A DNA stretch of 22,751 nt from Jaenimonas drosophilae (Eukaryota > Euglenozoa > Kinetoplastea > Trypanosomatida > Trypanosomatidae), in contig JASAON010001412.1 in assembly GCA_030849065.1 (NCBI GenBank), forward strand, positions 1 to 22,751, written 5' to 3'. Below the pieces are notes generated by a model. That model was given only the letters and a program-made list of their open reading frames with translations, made no database searches and was not told the DNA's origin. Below, piece by piece: positions 1 to 9,555 of this stretch. A program made the position numbers and the translations under genes. The stretch's first letter is position 1; every line of letters begins with the position of its first letter.

Positions 1-1449
1 AGTGTTGGAGTGATTGTTGTATGTTGTGGTTCATGCGAAGAACACCTGCCACACACACGATGTGTGGTGTGCTGGTACAACGTTGTCCATATATGCCTTT
101 ATGTTTTCTGTTGCAGTCGCGTACCTGTGAAGTTTGGGTGAAGTGAAGGATGACGTTGTATTCTTGGAAAGGTTGTGTGCTGCACCACTCATCCGTCTCT
201 GCGCATACGTTGATGTTGATAGTGATGCAGAGCTGATGAGGCAGCAGACCTTTTTTTATTGTTTGTTTCGGTTTTTTTTTGTTTTTTTTTGTGTTTGCGG
301 TGCAGTGCTGTATTCTGCCTCTTCGCATGCTCATCTTCACTCACCCAATCCAACATGATCGTCATGATTATGATGTTCTCTAAAATTGTTTTTGCGAGCT
401 GTGGCGTTGGGCGACCATCTGTACTCACCTCGCCATGAATACAGAGTGGCAACAGATGTGTAGGTACGTCCACGGTACGTGTTTTTCTTTCAGCTTACGT
501 TGAGGTTTATTTTGGCTTTTAGCAGTTTCCCCAGCAAAACAACAACAACAACATCATCATCATCATCAATAAATGAGTCTTCTATCCCAATTGATGCTTC
601 TGCTTCACAACAGTGCATCTTTTTCTTTTTATTGATGATGGTGATGAGTTGTGTGTGGGCGTGGAGCGGGACTGATATTGTTGTTCAGCGCAATTTTGTT
701 GTTTGTGTTTCTTGTTTTGGAAGGTGGGGAGAAATGTATTGCTAAGTACCAACATGAGTGTGCTCAGGTATGTGCGGTGATGGTCCCATATTGACGTGTG
801 TGTTTTTTTAATGACTCCAGTGACACTTTTTTTTCTTTTTCTTTTTGTTTTCGTTTGCGTTGAATTCTTCCTTCCATTCCTCGTTGTTCAAAGATGTTAA
901 GTAGTTTTGTTTTTCTCTTTTTTATGTCTTCGTGATCAATGCCGCACTCACTCATCTTACGTCCACATGCCAACGCATTTAGTTGGTACGTGCACGCATT
1001 GATGCAAGATGATGTGGCTCCTGCCGTGCTTGAGAACGTGTGTGATGATGCTTCTTGGTATACATTGGTGGTAAACTTCATGTACGACATGCACATGCAC
1101 GATGTACTACATTGTTTCGTTCTCTTTCTTCATTTCTTTCGTACGTGCGTTAGTAGCTTTGCTCGTCATCAGGCTCCCCTCTCCTCTATACACCAAACAT
1201 CTTTTTTTTTCTTTTCTTGCCTAGAACTGTTTTCTTGTGTTGTTTTTGGTGCTGTGCGTGTGGCGATCAAACACAAACAACCACAACACTTTTTTTCTGC
1301 ATAGATACACTCAATCTTCTTTTGTTGTGGGTAGGTACTCCCACAGCCCCCCCCTCCTCCAGCTCTAACCTCTTATAGATACACTTTCTCTTTTCTGTTG
1401 TTCTCGTCTGCGTGCGTGTGCGTGTTTGGTGAGCTCCACACGAGCACAC
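1..1449. other. Gene-free leading region, T/G-rich, probably UTR and intergenic sequence
   Basis: No reading frame here looks like a protein. The open stretches are short and dominated by Phe, Cys, Val and Ser, as expected when T-rich DNA is translated by chance. Visible elements are long T tracts (about 250-292, 826-855 and 1201-1216), a CAA/CAT microsatellite (about 538-572), and a C-rich then T-rich pyrimidine run at 1345-1410 leading into the first gene. The left part may be the 3' untranslated region of a gene outside the window, but no stop codon or coding end shows this. Confidence 0.6.
1345..1433 (+). promoter_or_regulatory. Candidate trans-splice acceptor region for the first gene
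   Basis: A C-rich tract at about 1345-1360 and a T/C-rich tract at about 1381-1410 are followed by AG dinucleotides at 1377-1378 and 1432-1433. No AG lies between the second tract and 1432, so the AG at 1432-1433 would give a 16-base 5' leader before the ATG at 1450. The role is inferred from the kinetoplastid rule of polypyrimidine tract plus first AG; nothing here proves use. Confidence 0.45.
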
Positions 1450-2433
1450 ATGACGACGCATCTATCCAGTACGGAGGAGCGCCAACCTCAACCACGCCTC
1501 AGCCTCCACCAACCTCATCACAATGCGCGCATCCTCCCTGACACGGAACAATCATTCCGCGTCGCAGAGATACAACGACCGCAGAATCTTCCTGAGGCGC
1601 TGCCTGGACGTTTACGCCCGCACAAGCTGCGAACGGTCATGGGCACCGCGGTGTTGGATGTATCAGCTCATCTTGATCTCGCCACCTTTGAGGCAGTCGC
1701 TCCCCCACCTCCCCCACCACACACCAGCACCGAAACTGTGCATGGGTCTCATCCAACAACGCCCACACACAAGCATCGCCACAACCGCAACAAAATCATC
1801 TTTAATTGCACCACACATGGCGGTGCCACAGAGGCCAACATCGACGTCCTTCGCAATTTGTGCAGCCCACGACCAACGCGGAGCACAGCACGAAGACGGA
1901 TGATTGCCGCGATGGGCGTTGGTGATGATGATGCTTCCGTGGATGTTGCCCCGCTCTGCGCACCCAGCGTACATCCATCATCACCACGTGGGGCGCTCAA
2001 GGCAGGTGGCTGCATCATCTTGACGGATGCGTTCATGGAAGCACACCGCCATCATCTTCGTGCCTACGGCCGTTTGCGTGAGTGCTTGCGCTGGCGCCGG
2101 CAAAGACAGACGCCAAACAGCCCAACCACAGCTGCTGCGTTGGCTGCCGCACACAAGAAGCCACCCACACATCATGTGCATGGGGATCATGTTGATGAGG
2201 ATCATGATGGTGCTACGCAGCCACGCGTGGAGAAGATCACGGCTCGTGTGCGGCGCTACGTACAACAGGTGCGTGAGCATCAACGGCCCTTGTTGCGCCG
2301 CATGGAGTCTGCCCGTGTGTATGGGCGAGGCTATTACTACACTGGGGCGGTGCCCGTGGCTGATTTCTCCATCGTGGATGAGAGTGCGGTGTCGGAGATG
2401 GACCAGAGAAGGATCTCCGCAGCGGCAGCATGA
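1450..2433 (+). CDS. Hypothetical protein, member 1 of a four-gene block A/B/C paralogue family (327 aa)
   Basis: I do not recognise this protein from any named family. The frame is also open a little upstream from a TTG at 1426, but ATG at 1450 is the first ATG and lies just after a likely splice acceptor, so it is the chosen start. Three blocks match the next three genes in the same order. Block A (residues 47-85) has an LP-rich lead-in and the core MGTAVLD. Block B (181-199) has A-L-x-x-GGC-x-I, then Asp and a final His. Block C (278-297) begins QRPLLRR and contains YGRG. Between A and B the chain is Pro/His/Thr-rich with a run of seven prolines near residue 86, so probably disordered. There is no signal peptide or membrane segment. 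The stop at 2431 is the first of seven consecutive in-frame TGA codons. Function and location are unknown. Confidence 0.85.
   Translation: MTTHLSSTEERQPQPRLSLHQPHHNARILPDTEQSFRVAEIQRPQNLPEALPGRLRPHKLRTVMGTAVLDVSAHLDLATFEAVAPPPPPPHTSTETVHGSHPTTPTHKHRHNRNKIIFNCTTHGGATEANIDVLRNLCSPRPTRSTARRRMIAAMGVGDDDASVDVAPLCAPSVHPSSPRGALKAGGCIILTDAFMEAHRHHLRAYGRLRECLRWRRQRQTPNSPTTAAALAAAHKKPPTHHVHGDHVDEDHDGATQPRVEKITARVRRYVQQVREHQRPLLRRMESARVYGRGYYYTGAVPVADFSIVDESAVSEMDQRRISAAAA
1990..2046 (+). other. Conserved block B, member 1
   Basis: This 19-codon segment aligns without gaps to segments in the next three genes. Alanine at position 2, glycines at 6 and 7, isoleucine at 10, aspartate at 13 and histidine at 19 are identical in all four. 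This copy has Cys at position 8. Confidence 0.8.
2281..2340 (+). other. Conserved block C, member 1
   Basis: This 20-codon segment aligns without gaps to the other three genes. Arg-Pro at positions 2-3, Arg at 6, Tyr-Gly at 14-15 and Tyr at 19 are identical in all four. It follows a probable helix rich in Arg, Val and Gln. Confidence 0.8.
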
Positions 2434-2454
2434 TGATGATGATGATGATGATGG
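2431..2454 (+). repeat. (TGA)7 microsatellite forming the stop region
   Basis: Seven TGA triplets run from 2431 and are in frame with the upstream gene, so the microsatellite is a run of seven consecutive stop codons followed by TGG. Confidence 0.9.
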
Positions 2455-3726
2455 CGTTCGTCAACATGAAGATGCGTGTTTTGCGAGTGGATGAAACATG
2501 TAGGAACCTTTTTTCTGTCATAGATGCACAATACACCCTCGTGCAACACGCGGATGTATCTTAACCACCCCTCTTCTTTTAGCTGTAAGTGGCCTACCTG
2601 CATGCGTGTTGATGAGGTTCCTCCTCTTTTTTTTTTTTTTTGATCTCCTCACAGATGTGTTGGTGCTGTTGGTTAAGTTCGTATGTGTTGGATGTACGTA
2701 CAGCCAATGCAGGCACACCAATGCCAACCATCTTCTCTTCTCCTCGTCCTCCTCCTCCTCATCGCCACATACACTACGTGCGCCACACTCGTGTTACTGG
2801 GAAAATACGCAGCTTCTCCCCTCTTAACTAAACGCACGGTGCATGTGTGTGTGAGCAGATACACGTTCTATTTCTTTTCCATCTTCATTTCTGCGCGTAG
2901 TGTATTGGCGCCGGGGGTCACTGCCGGTTTTGTTTTTGAAAATGTTTGTTTGGATGGTGATGATGATGTATCTTTGATGATTTCTCTTTCGTTCGTGGGT
3001 GACGGTATCCTCGTCGTTGATTTTTTTTTGTTTTTGATGATGTCGGTTGATGGCACAGCGTGTGTTGTGCGCGACGATGCATCATCGTGGAACACAGAAG
3101 TTCTGCAAGTCTTGGCAACTAAAACTGCTTCTCCTCTTCTAGTGTACGTACGTGTGTACGTGTGTGTGTGTATGTGCTGGATACGCATCCGAGTACCGTG
3201 ATGATTTTTTTGCTCCACATTTTTCTTTGTGTTTCTGTGCGTAGCGGCAACGAGGAGTTTCTTTGCCATCACAACAAACATTAGTTGTTTCCCACTCCCT
3301 CCTTCTCTCACACATTGTAGGAGGACCCACGAAGATCAACGCTGCCATCTCTGTGGGTAGCAGTGTTGTGGGCTAGCTGTGTAGGTGCATTTTGTTGTTT
3401 TGTGTTCGTAGATTGACTTCATATCTGTGTTGTTGTGATTGGCAAAGCTCGCGTGGGTGTGCGTTGTTTGCTTTCTTTTTATTTTCGTTTCTTCTTTTAG
3501 AGTAGAGCTACCTTAGAAGGGTGAAGAGAGGAGCTTGGCTGCTGCTGCTGTGTGCGCATCAGCTTGGAAGTGCGCACAACACATCCGCCATCTTTTTTTA
3601 ACGCGATTTTTTCTGTTTTTTTCTTTTCTTGTACTGTTTCACACCTTTCTTTCTGCTCATCTCCACATTCTTGCATCATCCATATTGTTGTGATTGTTGT
3701 TGTTAATCCTTCAAATCATTCACCTG
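2434..3726. other. Intergenic/UTR spacer between members 1 and 2
   Basis: T/G-rich spacer with T tracts (about 2626-2641 and 3022-3031), a CTC/CTT-rich run near 2733-2762, a GT-rich run near 3144-3175 and a strong pyrimidine tract at 3470-3498. The longest open stretch (2683-3201) encodes a hydrophobic, repetitive sequence with no resemblance to the neighbours. I treat it as chance. Confidence 0.6.
3470..3500 (+). promoter_or_regulatory. Candidate trans-splice acceptor for member 2
   Basis: A T/C-rich tract of about 28 bases ends in TTTTAG with the AG at 3499-3500. No ATG lies between this AG and the ATG at 3727, so this acceptor would make 3727 the first start codon. A second long pyrimidine tract (about 3590-3660) lies downstream and has no AG until 3771-3772, inside the coding frame. 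Confidence 0.5.
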
Positions 3727-6081
3727 ATGCCAATATCTGGTGCTGCTGCTGCTGCTGGCATGACCTCCGCAGAGGATGCCTCCGTCACCCGCCACCGACG
3801 ACGCCATCTCCGTCGCTTCTCTAATCATCCACGCGAGCGCAGACGAACACATCATCACCCATCGCAACTCTCCACGGGTGATGCCGTTGATACCCGATCT
3901 CAACAACAACAACATCATAGCGGTGATGATGGTGCACGGCGTCATCGACGCCCAACGCAACTTCGGCAGCCATCTTCTCCGCACCTAAGTCAGTCGTACG
4001 CGAGCGGCAACATGCAGATCAACGCCACTTCACTCACTAGTGGCCCTGCTACATCAACCACCACACCAACACCAGCCAATGCAGCAGCAGCTGGTGGTGG
4101 TGGTGGTGGTGCGCCTAATACTGCTCGTGCACCCAGTAGGCCGCGCGACGGCCATCGATCCTTTCGCCGCTCCATCTACACAAGCACACCGCCACGGCAA
4201 CGCCCGACATCAACACACGCACCAGCGAATATCACCAATAACACCAACAACAACGCCAACAACAACAACAACAACAACAGCAACAGCAGCGGCAACACAA
4301 CATCATCCACAGCTCACCCGCCTGCACTTCCTTCGACGCTGCGCTTTCGCCGTGAAGATGGAGGAGGTTATGTGTTGTCCAGTGATGCGCATGGCGCCAC
4401 CGCGATGGGTACGGCCATCATGCGCAGCACACAACAACTCCCGCTCAGCGCATCGCTGTTGGAGGTGGCGCTGCCTCGCCTGCCTCCGACGTCGTGGATG
4501 GATGAGGATGATGATGAATGTACCAATGAAGTTGGTGAGGATGGAGGTGCCATGATTCAGACCCCAACCAACGTATTCACGCAACGGAGCCGTGGAAGTG
4601 GTCGTCCCAGTGCGGCTACATCTCGATCACCCCTCGCGGCCAACAAATCGCAGAGCCACAACGCCATTGTTGGTCTAAACACCCGCATCCAAGAGCAGGA
4701 GGAGTTGGTGATGTATCTATCTTCATCCGCGGTGACGGTGCCAAGCTCACCGACTTCTCCACGACGTCTCCTGAGCCCAACGAGTGTGTTGCATGTGCTT
4801 CCATCTTCACCACAACCCCAACTACATCAACGTCCACTCAGCCCAATGCCAAATGCTGATGGAGTTGGTGGTGATGTTCTTACTGCTGCCACAAACACAA
4901 GTGGTGCGGCCTATAACCTGGCCTTGGCTACCGTGAGTAGCCTTCGCAGCGGAAGTAGTGAAGAGAGCTTGACGGATGATGATGATTCAAGCAGTGAAAG
5001 AAGCGCGGATGATGGTGTGGAGGAGATGGGCAGCAGCAGCATTCTCAGTGCGTTGGAGGAAGGTGGCGGCATCATCTTCTCCGATAGCTATTTGCGTTTG
5101 CATCCTGAATCAGCGCTCACCACCCGGTGCCATCGTTTGTCGGCGCACACCGCTTCACTACACAACTCCCCGCGCCCGTTGCGTTCAGAGGGCCGCTCAC
5201 TCAGCCCACATCCTGCCAATTTTCGATCCGGCCGCTCCCGTTTGACCTCTCCAACCATCGCCACCACGGCAGACAACGTTGCACCAACACGATGGGAGGC
5301 GGGCTCATCTGCGGAGCCATCCTCCCCAAGCACACACTTTCTTGCATACCCATCTTCACCAAGCACACCACAATACCAACAACAACAACAACAGTTGTTT
5401 GCATCACCACGAGGTGTTGGATCTGGTGCAGCCACCATCACTTTAGGGAGGTCCGTCGCAGCCGCTGGACGTAGCTCCAGCCGTTTTACGAGCCAAATTT
5501 CCGCGCCATTTTCACCCACTGACCCTAACAGCAACAACAACAACAACAGTTTTTCAACGATATTGCCTATGATGATGGATGCGGTGGTGCTCGAAGTGTA
5601 TGACTCCACAATAAACAATGCGAATGGGGGTCGCCGACGTCACCGCGACCGCCGACGGCTGCCATCGCGGCCTGTACCAACACCACAACACACCTCTCCG
5701 CGCCCCTCCATGGCGGGAGGTGTCCAGGCAGATTTGAAGCACGCAGCAGAATACCTGGTGGACGTGGCACAGAATCAGCGGCCCATGTTTCGTCGCAAGA
5801 CCTCGGCCGAGGCCTACGGCAGAGGCACCTACTTTCAGCCTGTTGACGTGAATGTGCCACGTTCATTGATGCAAGATCCGCTGAAGCAAACAAGACGACC
5901 ATCAGATCCATTAGCTGGCATGGGAACCATGCGTGATGATGGCGAGGGTATGCTGAGTGACACAAGTGGTACATGCATGAGTATTGCATCTCCTTCGCGC
6001 ACACTTGGACCTCCCCCGCAGATGCAGCCGGCCAACTTTGATAGCTCCATCATGCACGGTTCTGAGTGGATCAACCAGTAG
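3727..6081 (+). CDS. Hypothetical protein, member 2 of the block A/B/C paralogue family (784 aa)
   Basis: Unrecognised, and the longest member of the array. The frame opens at TTG codons from 3694, but 3727 is the first ATG; 3760 and 4012 are alternative starts. Block A is weak (residues 227-250, core MGTAIM). Block B (441-459) has GGG where the other members have GGC. Block C (684-703) contains QRPMFRR and YGRG. The added length is low-complexity filler: a basic His/Arg-rich N-terminus, a Gly run near residue 123, an Asn-rich tract near residues 168-190, and many Ser-Pro/Thr-Pro pairs near residues 335-380 and 480-600, which could be proline-directed kinase sites. An acidic Asp/Ser stretch precedes block B, as in member 4. 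Most of the chain is probably disordered, with blocks A to C as the constrained parts. The N-terminal 95 residues are uncertain because of the alternative splice acceptor. Confidence 0.85.
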   Translation: MPISGAAAAAGMTSAEDASVTRHRRRHLRRFSNHPRERRRTHHHPSQLSTGDAVDTRSQQQQHHSGDDGARRHRRPTQLRQPSSPHLSQSYASGNMQINATSLTSGPATSTTTPTPANAAAAGGGGGGAPNTARAPSRPRDGHRSFRRSIYTSTPPRQRPTSTHAPANITNNTNNNANNNNNNNSNSSGNTTSSTAHPPALPSTLRFRREDGGGYVLSSDAHGATAMGTAIMRSTQQLPLSASLLEVALPRLPPTSWMDEDDDECTNEVGEDGGAMIQTPTNVFTQRSRGSGRPSAATSRSPLAANKSQSHNAIVGLNTRIQEQEELVMYLSSSAVTVPSSPTSPRRLLSPTSVLHVLPSSPQPQLHQRPLSPMPNADGVGGDVLTAATNTSGAAYNLALATVSSLRSGSSEESLTDDDDSSSERSADDGVEEMGSSSILSALEEGGGIIFSDSYLRLHPESALTTRCHRLSAHTASLHNSPRPLRSEGRSLSPHPANFRSGRSRLTSPTIATTADNVAPTRWEAGSSAEPSSPSTHFLAYPSSPSTPQYQQQQQQLFASPRGVGSGAATITLGRSVAAAGRSSSRFTSQISAPFSPTDPNSNNNNNSFSTILPMMMDAVVLEVYDSTINNANGGRRRHRDRRRLPSRPVPTPQHTSPRPSMAGGVQADLKHAAEYLVDVAQNQRPMFRRKTSAEAYGRGTYFQPVDVNVPRSLMQDPLKQTRRPSDPLAGMGTMRDDGEGMLSDTSGTCMSIASPSRTLGPPPQMQPANFDSSIMHGSEWINQ
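4228..4296 (+). repeat. AAC-rich microsatellite encoding an Asn-rich tract in member 2
   Basis: Imperfect AAC repeats interrupted by ACC, GCC and AGC encode an Asn-rich stretch. It is in frame and not conserved in the other family members. Confidence 0.85.
5047..5103 (+). other. Conserved block B, member 2
   Basis: Aligns gaplessly to the other block B copies and keeps all six invariant positions. It is the only copy with Gly instead of Cys at position 8. Confidence 0.8.
5776..5835 (+). other. Conserved block C, member 2
   Basis: QRPMFRR followed seven residues later by YGRGTY. Invariant Arg, Pro, Arg, Tyr, Gly and Tyr are all present. Confidence 0.8.
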
Positions 6082-6645
6082 ATCCATTAACAACCCGATG
6101 CAGGCACACATTGCTGGTTATGTTGTGATGCTTTCATGTACCACGAATGCACCAACAGTGTGATGTTACTTGCGTGGTTTGGCACCAACACACTGCCTGA
6201 CTCACTTTTCGAGGTACACCCACCCACCATCTACCCATCCACCCATCAACAACGTGTTCGGAAGTGTGATCTAGTGACGCCGTGCGTGTTTTTGTGCCAA
6301 AACAACCCTCTTCTCCCTCCTCATACTCCCCCTCTCTTTTCTTAATGCCTTCACTTGTTGCGTGGTGATGATGGATGATACACCTTTAAAAGCCCGACAC
6401 TCTAACAACAAGTGCTGAAACACATTCATCAAGGGCTCACCACGCTCTCACTTTTTTTTTTCTTCTTGTGTTTTCCGCTCGTCCGTGAGGATGACGAACA
6501 TCTCTGCTTTTTCCTCTCTTGATCTGTGGTGAGCGTGCAGCTGCTGCATTCCACGGCACACACACACGTGCCTACCTACTTAATCAAGAATCACCTACCT
6601 TATGATTTTTGATGTGTTTGTGTGTTGTGTTTTCGTATATGCAAC

Positions 6646-6658
6646 ATATATATATATA
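6646..6658. repeat. Short (AT)n microsatellite
   Basis: An uninterrupted alternating AT run followed by AAA. It resembles a TATA element but is about 1 kb from the next start codon. Kinetoplastid protein genes generally lack TATA promoters, so I record it only as a simple repeat. Confidence 0.7.
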
Positions 6659-7570
6659 AAAGACTGTTTGTTTGTTTCATTCATCACTCCTCACCCTCTA
6701 CTACCTCTGCAGATCCTTTGTGACTAATCATGATCAACAGAAGAGGTTTTGGCGATGGTGATGAGTGCTGAAGCAGACGTGGATGCGTTGATGTTGTGAA
6801 GTTTTGGCGTCGCACTCATTCATGCGCACTCACACTATATACTTCGTTGGAAACAACAGGAATACAAATCAAATACGTCGGATTTATATATCCAGAGTGA
6901 GGAGGGTGACTGCGTCTGTGTGTGATGCAACACGTGCAAATCCAAGGCCTATCTGATTTGCAATCATGCCATTTCGTGGCAACCCATGTATCGTGGATAT
7001 GTTTGTTGTGCAAGTGTACTCCTGCGGTGCGCCGGATGCTAACATTGCCCCTGACACTGACTTCCCACACCGCCGCTCACGACATCATCTTGTGTGTCGT
7101 GTCCTGTTCTGCGCCATACACACATCTTTTTTTTTGTTGTTTTTGTTTGTTTTGCTTGTTGTGTTTTGTGTTGATGTTGAGCTAACTCATCTTCTTCCTA
7201 CCTACCCTCCATGCCTCTCTGCCCCTCTGCATGTTCTTCTATACACGTGCATGTGTCTGTCTGCGCCAGGCACCAACCACGTTGGGGAGAAGCAATCAAA
7301 CTTCATGAATTCAAAGGAGATGACCATGACGAGCGTCATGTAGTGGTGAGCGTGTGCTCCTTGCTGCGGCTGAAGCTAATGTATTGCTGTTCCTCGTCTT
7401 CGTGTGTGTTGCTGCTCATGTTCGCCATCACCATCATCACGAACAACATTCTTTTCGTTCTCTTTCTTTTGATGCACACAATCTTCTCAGACCAGCCTTC
7501 TTCATGAAAAACAAAAAACAGTTTCTATGCCAACAGAAACAACTCATCTTTGTCTGTTCCTACCAAACTA

Positions 7571-7578
7571 AACATTAG
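7571..7578 (+). promoter_or_regulatory. Candidate trans-splice acceptor for member 3
   Basis: A weak pyrimidine stretch (about 7543-7560) precedes an AG at 7577-7578, after which the first ATG is the chosen start at 7657. An upstream alternative is AG 7489-7490 after a better T/C tract at 7450-7488; it would include a 24-codon upstream reading frame at 7504-7578. Confidence 0.35.
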
Positions 7579-7656
7579 CACCCCACTCTCCACCAACACC
7601 CACAACAACGTCATCATTGAACCATCACTCCACGTCACTGAGCTACGCATCTCGTG

Positions 7657-8454
7657 ATGTTGGAGGCCATGCTCAGCTATCAAGTGCATCAGATGCCAAT
7701 GCCATCACCCTTGGCAAGAAGCAGTAGCACCAACACCCTCAGCAACGCACGTACTCATCCAGAGGCTCTACCGGCTGACTTGCCGCAACATCTGCGTGGG
7801 ACGGTGAATGGTGTTGCGGTGATTGATGATGGCTCTAAGGATTTACGTGATGTTGAGCCAACCTTGGAGCTCATCGCTTCCGCCGTGGTGATGAAACACC
7901 AGCTGTACATGAAGGCGAGTGTGTTGGATGGCCGCCAAGATGATGCACGGACGACGATGGATGCTACACAACATCAAGACTGCAGTGCGGATAGAACCCA
8001 GGAACATCTTCATGACCAACATGACGTAGAGCGCGTCTCTACGTCTTGTACTCATGCGCACCTTATTCGTGCGCTTAACACACAAGTGCAGCCACAGACC
8101 TCATCCATCTCCCCGAGAGATGCCATTCGTGCCGGCGGCTGCGTCATCTTCAGCGACGTCTTCGTTCATGAGCACCCAACCTCACCAGTTACGCAGCTCA
8201 CGCATGAATACCAGCTCATTCAACAAGAACGTGCACGTACACGAGGTAAACGAGTGACGGCTACCTCATGCGCATCATCCAGAGACAGCACCTACGGCGG
8301 ACGTGTACGTGGTGAGCAGCTGGAGCTGGTGGAGCTGGATCACTACCTGATGGAGGCGATGCGTGCAGAGAGACCATTGTTTCGCCGACAACCATCACAA
8401 CAGCTGTATGGCCGAAGCACGTACCTCACCCGTGATGGGGAAGGGGTGCTGTGA
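7657..8454 (+). CDS. Hypothetical protein, member 3 of the block A/B/C paralogue family (265 aa)
   Basis: Unrecognised, and the shortest and least padded member, so it is the best guide to the core fold. The frame also opens with GTG at 7654, but the adjacent ATG at 7657 is taken as the start. Block A (residues 35-75) starts PEALP, identical to the same point in member 1, and continues to an AVIDD core. Block B (155-173) is AIRAGGCVIFSD ending in His. Block C (238-257) is ERPLFRR followed by YGRSTY. Only 64 residues separate B from C and just eight follow C. No membrane segment, signal peptide or catalytic signature is visible. It probably arose by duplication with its neighbours; function is unknown. 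Confidence 0.85.
   Translation: MLEAMLSYQVHQMPMPSPLARSSSTNTLSNARTHPEALPADLPQHLRGTVNGVAVIDDGSKDLRDVEPTLELIASAVVMKHQLYMKASVLDGRQDDARTTMDATQHQDCSADRTQEHLHDQHDVERVSTSCTHAHLIRALNTQVQPQTSSISPRDAIRAGGCVIFSDVFVHEHPTSPVTQLTHEYQLIQQERARTRGKRVTATSCASSRDSTYGGRVRGEQLELVELDHYLMEAMRAERPLFRRQPSQQLYGRSTYLTRDGEGVL
8119..8175 (+). other. Conserved block B, member 3
   Basis: Gapless match to the other three copies with all invariant residues (Ala, Gly-Gly, Ile, Asp, His) and Cys at position 8. Confidence 0.8.
8368..8427 (+). other. Conserved block C, member 3
   Basis: ERPLFRR then YGRSTY. Arg-Pro, Arg, Tyr-Gly and Tyr are kept. It is preceded by a probable amphipathic helix. Confidence 0.8.
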
Positions 8455-9555
8455 TGTCTATGCTCGTTGGGGATGCTCATGCGCAGCGTTCATCAGCACG
8501 TACTCACTCCATCATGTTCTTATCTGATTGTTAGTGCATCTGTGCCAACATGCGTTGTGGCGTGTATGACGATCGTCAATCAATAATGGAGGTTCCTCCA
8601 ACTCTCTTCACTCAGAATTCTTCTTCCATAATTCTCCCATCTTGTTTTTGTTGCTTTATGTTTGCTCTGCCTCTTCAGCACTGTACAACACCAGCAACCA
8701 TCATCATCTTTTTTTCTCTTGTTGTTGGTTGTTGTTGGTACGTACGCCCCCTCCCTAGCTGCTTTCTTTTGCACACCACCATACAGCACATTTTTTTTTG
8801 GCGATGTGTGGTATGATGGATGCCAACTACCTCGTTTTTGTTTTGGGTGCTGGATCATTAGTGAAAAAACGTGTGTGATGATGATTTTTGTTCTCTTCTT
8901 GATTGAGAGAAAATAATGAATGACTGACTTATGACGGACGTATGAAGCCTTTGTTTCGTGGAGATGATGGAACACCCTCTCCAATTTTTTGTGGCTTTAC
9001 TTGTTCTTCTTTTTATTTTCTTTTTGTTGTTGTTCCACGACGTGCTCATCTACGATGATGCTCCAGCGCATATAACACTGCGCAACAACGTCAACGTAGC
9101 ACTTCATTGACGTGTGTTTTTATCACCAACGTCGCCCCGGCTTCTTCTCCACGGGAGCGTTAACGTCACCAAAGAATGAAGAAGGCTTCTTCTCTAGGCA
9201 CATGTATGAAGAAGAGGTTGGTGCATGTTAGGAGCTCAGCGGATTGTGTGCGTACTGCCCCCATGATGATGCTACACATGTTGGCCTTCATTTCTACTCT
9301 TTTCGTCTTTTCGTGAATACAGGATTGAGATCACTGGGCCTCACACTCAGTCATACTCCTTCGTCCTTCTCGTCCCGAGGGCGTGCTTTTTTTTTTCCTT
9401 CTTCAAGCGTGTGTACGAGTAGCGCAACACACAACACATTTGATTGTGTTGCGTAGGTTAGTTTTTCTTATTTCTTCATTTTTTTCTTGTAGTTGTGTGT
9501 GTGTGTGGCTGTGTGAGTCTTCACACATCTACGCATACACGCAGAATCACATCCC
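8455..9555. other. Intergenic/UTR spacer between members 3 and 4
   Basis: No supportable gene. T-rich segments occur at about 8709-8733, 8789-8800, 8991-9035 and 9387-9400, with a pyrimidine tract at 9462-9488 leading into member 4. Open stretches on either strand are Phe/Ser-rich or Lys-rich products of the T tracts. Confidence 0.6.
9462..9492 (+). promoter_or_regulatory. Candidate trans-splice acceptor for member 4
   Basis: A T/C-rich tract of about 27 bases is followed by TTGTAG with AG at 9491-9492. The next ATG is the gene start at 9556, giving a 63-base leader. This is one of the clearest acceptor candidates in the window. Confidence 0.55.

Larger units (their letters stand above)
6082..7656. 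other. Intergenic/UTR spacer between members 2 and 3
   Basis: No supportable gene. It contains a T tract (about 6451-6460), an (AT)n run at 6646-6658, a T-rich block at about 7127-7165 and pyrimidine-rich stretches before member 3. Short open stretches (for example 6136-6345 and 6966-7343) translate to Phe/Cys/Leu-rich sequence without family resemblance. Confidence 0.6.

Noticed and set aside
757..769. 13-base match to part of the duplicated spacer (near 11451-11463)
   Set aside because: Short, in low-complexity T/G-rich sequence, with no extended flanking similarity. Likely chance.
939..1304. 121-codon open frame
   Set aside because: The first half is ordinary but the second half is Phe/Ser/Cys-rich from T tracts. 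There is no family resemblance, and the composition is that of spacer, not gene.
1426..1449. Upstream TTG extension of member 1 (and similar TTG/GTG extensions at 3694, 7654, 17000 and 21376)
   Set aside because: Nuclear eukaryotic genes start at ATG. Each has an ATG shortly downstream, and for ubiquitin the ATG at 21382 gives the exact known N-terminus.
2683..3201. 172-codon hydrophobic open frame that could be taken for a membrane protein
   Set aside because: It is T/G-rich spacer, repetitive (CTC, GT and GAT runs), with no plausible domain. The hydrophobicity follows from T-rich codons.
5088..5618. 176-codon minus-strand frame
   Set aside because: It is antisense to the coding part of member 2. 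Its Leu and Cys runs are complements of AAC and CAA repeats. No minus-strand gene in the window has independent support.
6646..6660. TATA-box-like run
   Set aside because: It is far from any start codon and kinetoplastid protein genes generally lack TATA promoters. A simple AT repeat explains it.
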